A DNA stretch of 26,894 bases from Candidatus Woesearchaeota archaeon (lineage in GTDB: Archaea > Nanobdellota > Nanobdellia > Woesearchaeales > SM23-78): NCBI GenBank assembly GCA_019322375.1, contig JAHWIP010000065.1, positions 1 through 26,894 on the forward strand, written 5' to 3'. Below the pieces are notes generated by a model. That model searched no databases, was not told where the DNA came from, and was given only the letters and a program-made list of their open reading frames with translations. Position 1 is the first letter of the stretch. Each line of letters opens with the position of its first letter. Shown in pieces: positions 21,987 to 26,894 of the stretch. Position numbers and translations under genes: made by a program.

Positions 21987-22847
21987 CTAATCAGAGAAAA
22001 CCAGCTGTGCAGCGCCTATAGCTCCGGCATCGTCGCCAATAGCATGCTTTTTGATTTTGCACATCTTTGCCATAAAGGGATTAGCATATTTTTTTACAGA
22101 TTTCCTGACATGAGGATAGAAAGGCAGGTTGCTCACTCCTCCTCCAACCACAATGCATTCAGGGTTAAAAGTATTTATTAAGTTTGCAAAGAATAAGCCT
22201 GTGTAAAAAACCACTTCATTATAAACATGTCTTGCAGCTTTGTCTCTTTTATTAAGAATAACTTTTGGACTAAGAGCTTTTTTTCCACTAAGCTCCTCGT
22301 ACATCTTAATAATGTTTGGTCCTGAGATTAAGTCTTCAACATCTTTAACAGCATTGTCAACCACCAGCTTGGCATGCCCTGCTTCTCCTGCTCCGCCACC
22401 AGAGCCAGAATAGATTTTGTTGTTAATAATTATTCCTGTGCCAACACCAGTGCCAATAATCACACCAATTGAATTAGTGCAGCCCTTGGCAGCTCCTTTT
22501 GTGTGCTCTGCAAGGGCAAAGCAGTTAGCATCATTCTCCATACATATTTTTATTTTTGTTCTTTTTATTAATGCTTTTTTTAGATTAAAATCTCTTAACT
22601 TTATTAGGTTGGGCACACTACTCATCCTGCCGTTAGGCCTGACAAACCCAGGAGTCCCTATACCAACACCTAGGACGCCTTCTGTGTTCAGTTTGTTAAT
22701 CACTTCAATAATATTTTCAATGATTTTGTTTCTGGAAGTATCAGCTTCTGTTGGTCTTCTATAAGTGTTAAGAACCTTGCCTTTCTCATCCATTAGAATA
22801 CCTTGTATCTTAGTGCCTCCTAAGTCAATGCCAATAGCCAGCTTCAT
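21987..22847 (-). CDS. ROK-family sugar kinase (glucokinase-like)
   Basis: A 286-residue cytosolic kinase that phosphorylates a hexose with ATP. Visible motifs are D8-L-G-G-T-K-I (phosphate loop), G-I-G-T-P-G-F (about 62-68), E104-N-D106-A-N-C-F with the catalytic aspartate, I-G-T-G-V-G-T-G and E155-A-G-H158 for sugar binding. The C-x-C-G-x-x-G-C zinc motif that follows E-x-G-H in most ROK proteins is absent; the segment instead reads V-V-D-N-A-V-K-D-V-E-D-L. The E-x-G-H and active site are intact, so it should still be a kinase. Glucose is the likely substrate but is not proven by sequence. It follows the aldolase gene by 10 bases in the same operon. Confidence 0.88.
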   Translation of the reverse strand: MKLAIGIDLGGTKIQGILMDEKGKVLNTYRRPTEADTSRNKIIENIIEVINKLNTEGVLGVGIGTPGFVRPNGRMSSVPNLIKLRDFNLKKALIKRTKIKICMENDANCFALAEHTKGAAKGCTNSIGVIIGTGVGTGIIINNKIYSGSGGGAGEAGHAKLVVDNAVKDVEDLISGPNIIKMYEELSGKKALSPKVILNKRDKAARHVYNEVVFYTGLFFANLINTFNPECIVVGGGVSNLPFYPHVRKSVKKYANPFMAKMCKIKKHAIGDDAGAIGAAQLVFSD

Positions 22848-22857
22848 TTTTTTTATT

Positions 22858-23715
22858 TCAAACCTTCTTATCTGCCTTAAACAATATTATGTGCTCCTCC
22901 ACAACCTTGGAAACAGCTTTGACAACATCTTTCATGTAATGATAAGGAACATAGTCTTCTCTGTGATGCAGGCCTTTGAACAAAGCCTGGGCATAAGCCA
23001 CTCTTAGCTCTGTGTTAAGATTAATCTTGTCAATGCCTATTTTTATGGCTTTTCTTAAATCCTTTGCAGGAATACCAGAGCCTCCGTGCAAAACAAGGAA
23101 CTTGCCTGTGATTTTCTTTATTTCTTTTAATCTTTCAAAATCAAGTTTGGGCTTGTCCTTCCAGATGCCATGGGCATTGCCAATGCTGACAGCAAGGGAA
23201 TCAACATCTGTTAGTTTTACAAATTCCTGGGCTTGGTCAGGGTCTGTTAGTATGTTTTTTTTAAGAACATCACTTAATTTTTCTTTATGAGTTGTTGAGC
23301 CTCCTGTTATGCCTCCAAGTTCTCCTTCAATAAAAACATTATTATTATGAGCATACTCAACTGCCCTTTTAGTCTCCCTGATGTTATGCCTGAAACTTAG
23401 CTCTGAACCATCAAAATGAACAGAAGGATAGCCAGCATCTATTATTCTTTTTATCTCCTGGAATGATTTGGTATGGTCAGCGTGCAGAATAACATGAGGA
23501 TACTTCTTCTTAACAGCATTATAAACAGCCACACTCTCCTCTAATCCAAAGAAACCTCTTTCACCCTCGCTTGTAGAAATGATTATTGGAGCCCTGAGTT
23601 TCCTAGCAGCAAATACTATTCCTTTAATAATCTCATTTGTAGAGAAATTAAAAGCACCAATAGCAAAGCCTTGTTTCTCAGCCTTTTTATAAAGCTTAAT
23701 AATTTTATGTCTCAC
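22858..23715 (-). CDS. Class II fructose-bisphosphate aldolase
   Basis: A zinc-dependent aldolase of about 285 residues that cleaves fructose 1,6-bisphosphate or runs the reverse reaction. Family motifs are G-F-A-I-G-A-F-N-F near the N-terminus, I-L-H-A-D-H-T (zinc ligand and catalytic Asp), F-D-G-S-E-L-S, E-G-E-L-G-G-I-T-G, G-N-A-H-G, L-H-G-G-S-G-I and K-I-N-L-N-T-E. Tagatose-bisphosphate specificity (GatY type) cannot be excluded. The frame is open to TTG at 23745, but the GTG at 23715 is better: it has a GAGGGTG ribosome site and the TATA-like box at 23763-23772 predicts a transcript start near 23741. Class II aldolase is the bacterial type and uncommon in archaea. It is first in an operon with the ROK kinase. 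Confidence 0.9.
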   Translation of the reverse strand: MRHKIIKLYKKAEKQGFAIGAFNFSTNEIIKGIVFAARKLRAPIIISTSEGERGFFGLEESVAVYNAVKKKYPHVILHADHTKSFQEIKRIIDAGYPSVHFDGSELSFRHNIRETKRAVEYAHNNNVFIEGELGGITGGSTTHKEKLSDVLKKNILTDPDQAQEFVKLTDVDSLAVSIGNAHGIWKDKPKLDFERLKEIKKITGKFLVLHGGSGIPAKDLRKAIKIGIDKINLNTELRVAYAQALFKGLHHREDYVPYHYMKDVVKAVSKVVEEHIILFKADKKV

Positions 23716-23762
23716 ACCACCACCCTCTTTTTTAAGCTCATACAAAGCATTATGTATTAATT

Positions 23763-23772
23763 GATTTAAATG
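23763..23772 (-). promoter_or_regulatory. TATA-like box of the aldolase-kinase operon
   Basis: On the minus strand CATTTAAATC is centred about 53 bases before the chosen GTG, predicting a leader of about 26 bases that still includes the ribosome site. This supports the GTG start over the upstream TTG. Confidence 0.45.
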
Positions 23773-23860
23773 TTTTGGTTATAGAAAGATATAAATAGTA
23801 TTGTATGATAGGATAACTTTGTTTTAAAATATTTAATATAAAATCATAGTGGGTGAAAAA

Positions 23861-24082
23861 ATGAATGTTTTTGAATATATAAAACATCAGAAAAAGGTTT
23901 TTGTAAAAAAGAGTGATGAAATTGAGTATCTTGTTAATCATATAGAAAAAAATGTTAAGAAGGGGCTGGTTAAAGAGGGTGCGGTTAAAGGCGAGCTTAT
24001 TGAAATTGCTAAAGCTTATGATTCAGGGCATTTTACAGAAGCATTAAGCCGTGTCAAGAATCTTAGCGAAAAGATTCATTAA
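23861..24082 (+). CDS. Small hypothetical protein
   Basis: A 73-residue Lys/Glu-rich, probably all-helical protein with no membrane segment or cysteine. I do not recognise it. The ATG at 23861 is preferred to an in-frame upstream start because GGGTGA lies just before it. A box GATATAAATAG near 23788 could give a 43-base leader. It precedes the Mre11-like gene by 66 bases, but that gene has its own TATA-like box, so co-transcription is uncertain. Confidence 0.6.
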   Translation: MNVFEYIKHQKKVFVKKSDEIEYLVNHIEKNVKKGLVKEGAVKGELIEIAKAYDSGHFTEALSRVKNLSEKIH

Positions 24083-24117
24083 AGTTCTTGTTGATAATCT
24101 AATTACCTATAGCAACC

Positions 24118-24127
24118 TTTATAATTA
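24118..24127 (+). promoter_or_regulatory. TATA-like box of the Mre11-like gene
   Basis: TTTATAATTA is centred about 27 bases before the ATG at 24149, consistent with leaderless transcription. Confidence 0.45.
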
Positions 24128-24148
24128 ATAGAAGAATCCCTTTTCTCA

Positions 24149-25354
24149 ATGAAATTCGCTCACCTGGCAGACATTCATCTGGGGGCTTGGAGAGACCCTG
24201 CTCTGAAAAGACTTAACTTAGAGGCTTTTAGACGAGTTATACATATTATTCTTGAAAAGAAGGTTGATTTTGTGCTTATAGCAGGGGACTTGTTTAACAC
24301 TGCAATGCCTGCTATTGACCATTTAAAGCAGGCAGTTATTCTGCTTAAAAGGCTTAAGAAACAGGATATTCCTGTTTATGTTGTGCCTGGAAGCCATGAT
24401 TACAGTCCTTCTGGCAGGACTATTCTTGATGTGCTTGAAGAAGCAGAATTCCTGGGTAATGTTATGAAAGGACAGGTTGTGGATAACAAGTTAAAATTAA
24501 GGTTTAGAATTGATAAAAAAACAGGAGCAAAAATTACTGGTGTCAGAGGTAAAAAAGGTAGTCTTGATAAAAAAGATTATGAAATGCTGGATGTTACCAG
24601 CTTGGAGCAGGAAGCTGGGTTTAAGATTTTTATGTTTCACACAGCTATTGACGAGCTAAAACCAGAAGAGCTTGAATTAATGGATTCAATACCAGCCACA
24701 GAGCTGCCCAGAGGCTTTGATTACTATGCAGGCGGGCATGTACATATTGTTGAGCAAAAGGATTTGGAGGATTACAAGAACCTGGTTTATCCTGGGCCTG
24801 TTTTTCCTGCTAATTTTGCAGAGCTATGGAAGCTTGGAAGAGGAGGGTTTTATATTTATGAGAATGGAAAATTAGAGTTCCAGCCTCTTAATATAAAAAA
24901 TGTTTATAAAATAATGATAGATGCAGAGGAAAAAACTTCTGAACAGGTTAATGATGAGCTAAGAGCAGGCATACAAGGCAAAGAGTTCAATAATACGATT
25001 GTATTGATAAGGGTTAGTGGTAAATTAAAGAGTGGCAAGCCAAGTGATATTGATTTTAAGGGCTTGTTCAAAGAATTATATAATAAATCTGCTTATTTTG
25101 TTATGAGAAACACAGCCAAGCTGTCATCTCAGGAATTTGAAGAAGTAAGGGTTAGCAGTGGAACAGCAGAGCAGATAGAGCAAGAGCTGATTAAAGAGCA
25201 TGCTGGCAAAGCAAAAACCAGTTTTAGTGATAAGGAAGAAGCAATGATAAAAAACCTGATAAGCCTGATGAGCGAGGAGCAAAAAGAAGGAGAAAAAAAA
25301 TACGAGTATGAAGCCAGGATGAAGAAAGAAGTTGATGAGGTTTTAAGTGTTTAG
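24149..25354 (+). CDS. mre11: Mre11-like DNA repair nuclease
   Basis: A 401-residue metallophosphoesterase-type nuclease that in archaea works with Rad50 on double-strand break ends. Metal-site motifs are in order: D8-I-H10-L-G, G-D47-L-F-N50, G-S82-H83-D84, F-H164-T-A and G-G-H197-V-H199. The usual G-N-H-D motif reads G-S-H-D, so one expected asparagine metal ligand is a serine; the catalytic histidine is kept. Residues 240-401 hold a capping region and a charged helical tail, where Rad50 binding would be expected. No Rad50 gene lies next to it: the following gene is convergent and unrelated. The length is close to that of other archaeal Mre11 proteins. Confidence 0.88.
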   Translation: MKFAHLADIHLGAWRDPALKRLNLEAFRRVIHIILEKKVDFVLIAGDLFNTAMPAIDHLKQAVILLKRLKKQDIPVYVVPGSHDYSPSGRTILDVLEEAEFLGNVMKGQVVDNKLKLRFRIDKKTGAKITGVRGKKGSLDKKDYEMLDVTSLEQEAGFKIFMFHTAIDELKPEELELMDSIPATELPRGFDYYAGGHVHIVEQKDLEDYKNLVYPGPVFPANFAELWKLGRGGFYIYENGKLEFQPLNIKNVYKIMIDAEEKTSEQVNDELRAGIQGKEFNNTIVLIRVSGKLKSGKPSDIDFKGLFKELYNKSAYFVMRNTAKLSSQEFEEVRVSSGTAEQIEQELIKEHAGKAKTSFSDKEEAMIKNLISLMSEEQKEGEKKYEYEARMKKEVDEVLSV

Positions 25355-25367
25355 TTCTTAATCAATT

Positions 25368-26006
25368 TCAGACATATTTTAGGATTTCAGACAAATCATC
25401 TTTTTCAATAATCACATCTGCTAGCTCTCTTATTTTTTCAGAAGTAGGGCAGAAAGCAATTCTTTTACCGCATGCTTCCATCATTTCTTCATCACTTTTC
25501 CCGTCTGCAACACCAATAACATGGGTAAGATTAATATTCACTTTCTTGCATATTTCGTTTAAGAGATAAACTTTTTTCATGTGCCCCTCTGCAACAGGCC
25601 ACTCAAACTTGCCAGACACCTTACTATTTTCAATCACCAGCTCATTATAATAAGAATAATCTATTGGTGCGCCGTCCTTTACAAGCCTGCCAACTAATTC
25701 TTTTGGCCCGCACGTGATAATAGTTATAAGATAATCTCTCTTTTTAATTTCTTTCAGGGTTGGCAGCACATTATCAAAATACTTTATAGAATTAACAAGC
25801 TCATTGTAAGGCTTGGCAGGCCTGCCCATCCACAACTCAACAACAACCTTTTGCACTAGTTTTGCATAATCAGTCAGCAAGTACTGGTCAGTTAGTTTTC
25901 TTCCTTTTTCAAAAGTGCCATAGGTTTTATGAACCTGCATCCAGAAGTTATGAGCCTTGAATAATACCCCGTCCATGTCAAAACAGATTAATTTATAATT
26001 GCTCAT
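25368..26006 (-). CDS. HAD-family phosphatase (phosphoserine phosphatase-like)
   Basis: A 212-residue cytosolic hydrolase. HAD motifs are F-D10-M-D12-G-V (nucleophile and acid), I-I-T-C-G-P (motif II), a Lys in the H-M-K-K stretch (motif III) and V-A-D-G-K-S-D-E-E-M (motif IV, with Ala in place of the usual first Gly). A helical cap (about residues 16-75) follows motif I. The layout is like SerB and related small-molecule phosphatases; the substrate is not predictable. Its ATG overlaps the stop of the macro-domain gene by four bases, so the two proteins are made together. Confidence 0.85.
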   Translation of the reverse strand: MSNYKLICFDMDGVLFKAHNFWMQVHKTYGTFEKGRKLTDQYLLTDYAKLVQKVVVELWMGRPAKPYNELVNSIKYFDNVLPTLKEIKKRDYLITIITCGPKELVGRLVKDGAPIDYSYYNELVIENSKVSGKFEWPVAEGHMKKVYLLNEICKKVNINLTHVIGVADGKSDEEMMEACGKRIAFCPTSEKIRELADVIIEKDDLSEILKYV

Positions 26007-26515
26007 TTTTCCAATGCCTTCTCAAAAGCCTCAATCATCTCATCATTAATATCTATAAGAATTATTTTTTCTAAACTCTTGAACTCTGTTTCTTTAATAG
26101 CCTTAACCATTGTTTTTGCTGCTTCTAATTTATCCAGGCCACCAACACCTGTGCCCATGCCAGGCAGAGCAAGGCTTTTAAAACCAGAATTATCTGCCAG
26201 TTCAAGAGCAGCCTTGGTTGCACAGAGCACTTTATGAGAGTCTGTTTTTTCAGCAGGGTTGTGCATGGTAGGGGCATGAATAATTTTTTTGCATACCAAG
26301 TCTCCGGAAGTTGTAACACAAGCTTCTCCTACTTGGATAGGAGCCTGGGCAATAGCTTCCTCCTCAATCTCATTGCCCCCGACTTTCTTGATAACACCAG
26401 CAACCCCTCCGCCCATAAAGCCAAAGCTGTTAGCAGGGTTAACAACAGCATCTACTTCAATGGTTGTTATGCTGGCTTTTTTAACTATTATTTCCGGGAT
26501 GATGGTTTGTTTCAT
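26003..26515 (-). CDS. Macro-domain protein (ADP-ribose binding)
   Basis: A 170-residue single macro domain. The ligand loops are clear: V-D-A-V-V-N-P-A-N-S-F-G-F-M-G-G-G-V-A-G (about residues 21-40) and L-P-G-M-G-T-G-V-G-G-L (about 117-127). Such proteins bind ADP-ribose and often remove it from proteins, or act on O-acetyl-ADP-ribose or ADP-ribose 1''-phosphate. The N-x-x-x-x-x-G-G-G catalytic layout is kept. A box on - near 26540-26549 fits a leaderless start. It is first in a two-gene operon with the HAD phosphatase. Confidence 0.92.
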   Translation of the reverse strand: MKQTIIPEIIVKKASITTIEVDAVVNPANSFGFMGGGVAGVIKKVGGNEIEEEAIAQAPIQVGEACVTTSGDLVCKKIIHAPTMHNPAEKTDSHKVLCATKAALELADNSGFKSLALPGMGTGVGGLDKLEAAKTMVKAIKETEFKSLEKIILIDINDEMIEAFEKALEK

Positions 26516-26570
26516 TTCAATTCTAGAAATCTGTGCTGATTAAAAAGATTTTCCCTTAAACACCAAAAAA

Positions 26571-26580
26571 CATATAAAAA
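26571..26580 (+). promoter_or_regulatory. TATA-like box of the last gene
   Basis: CATATAAAAA lies about 50 bases before the TTG at 26625, giving a leader of about 25 bases that includes the GGGGTG ribosome site. Confidence 0.4.
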
Positions 26581-26624
26581 CCATTTGATATATTGTTCTT
26601 TACTGTAGAAAAAGGGGTGTTGGC

Positions 26625-26894
26625 TTGGATAAAAAGCATGAGTTGGAAAAAGGCTTCTTAAAATCAGGGCATGAACTTCCTGTTTTTGAAGAGCACGAGT
26701 TAGACAGAAAAAAGGAAAAAGCTGAGGAGAGTGCTGAGGGCAGGGAAACAAAGAAAGAGCATGAGAGGCTGCCTTATGAAGTTGTTCATAGAGTGATAAG
26801 AACAACCTGCCTTGTGGCTTTGGTTGCCTGGTTTGTGATAATTATTGTTCTCAGCATAATTACCAAGTCAGACCCTTTCTTTACTTTAATAGGA
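26625..26894 (+). CDS. N-terminal part of a membrane protein, running off the window
   Basis: An open frame of 90 codons continues past the window edge. It starts at TTG, 5 bases after GGGGTG. The first 60 residues are highly charged (many Glu, Lys and His) and are followed by a hydrophobic membrane helix (about 62-80) and then a polar turn. The charged part would be in the cytosol. Too little is present to name a family. The opposite-strand frame over the same bases shows no credible protein. Confidence 0.6.
   Translation, partial: MDKKHELEKGFLKSGHELPVFEEHELDRKKEKAEESAEGRETKKEHERLPYEVVHRVIRTTCLVALVAWFVIIIVLSIITKSDPFFTLIG

Noticed and set aside
26512..26805. Minus-strand frame of 97 codons at the right end
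   Set aside because: It overlaps the better plus-strand frame at 26625 with ribosome site and membrane helix, and the macro-domain promoter.
1..26894. CRISPR array, tRNA, rRNA or insertion sequence
   Set aside because: I looked in the intergenic spacers and found no regularly spaced repeats, no cloverleaf-like sequence and no transposase. Small RNAs without such marks would be missed by eye.

Overview
The window reads as a chromosomal segment of an archaeon, most plausibly a DPANN-type lineage such as Woesearchaeota or Pacearchaeota. The evidence is as follows. Gene starts carry AT-rich TATA-like boxes, and several genes look leaderless, with the box about 26-30 bases before the start codon. 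Internal operon genes use GAGGTGA-type ribosome sites and often GTG or TTG starts. The gene content is archaeal: a four-subunit pyruvate:ferredoxin oxidoreductase, a TrmB-like regulator, an Mre11-like nuclease and a membrane-anchored winged-helix regulator. The taxon is an inference; no rRNA or tRNA gene is present.

Layout. 1-992: a DUF6506-like protein and a PD-(D/E)XK nuclease-like protein on +. 996-5546, on -: the por operon in transcription order porC, porD, a four-helix membrane protein, porA, porB; porB is split in its active site by a 368-residue intein. 5656-6261: an unknown membrane protein, divergent from ppsA (6342-8768), the PEP synthase. Directly behind ppsA is a free-standing LAGLIDADG gene (8871-9878), followed by a 17-codon relic of a second ppsA 3' end. 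9925-12121, on -: a B12-binding radical SAM enzyme translationally coupled to an exported beta-barrel-like protein. A TrmB-like regulator (12215-12955) diverges from them across a perfect 19-bp palindrome. 12981-14292: a half-size EamA transporter and a membrane-anchored HTH protein. 14299-21860, on -: a six-gene MoxR/DUF58/vWA cluster. 21987-23715, on -: a class II fructose-bisphosphate aldolase and a ROK sugar kinase. 23861-25354, on +: a small protein and Mre11. 25368-26515, on -: a macro-domain protein overlapping a HAD phosphatase. 26625-end: the start of a membrane protein.

How it fits together. Aldolase, ROK kinase, PEP synthase and pyruvate:ferredoxin oxidoreductase cover several steps of a sugar/pyruvate/PEP/acetyl-CoA core metabolism based on ferredoxin. 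Both enzymes at the pyruvate node have been visited by different LAGLIDADG elements: an in-frame intein in porB, and a stand-alone gene at the ppsA terminus.

The two strongest novelty candidates are (1) the ppsA-terminal LAGLIDADG element, which seems to have supplied a replacement 3' end and left the displaced one behind, and (2) a signal-peptide-bearing protein ending in a near-ideal bacterial outer-membrane beta-signal, encoded in an operon with a B12-type radical SAM enzyme in an otherwise archaeal contig. Apart from short intergenic spacers (all under about 130 bases) the window is fully packed with genes; I see no CRISPR array, rRNA, tRNA or insertion sequence.
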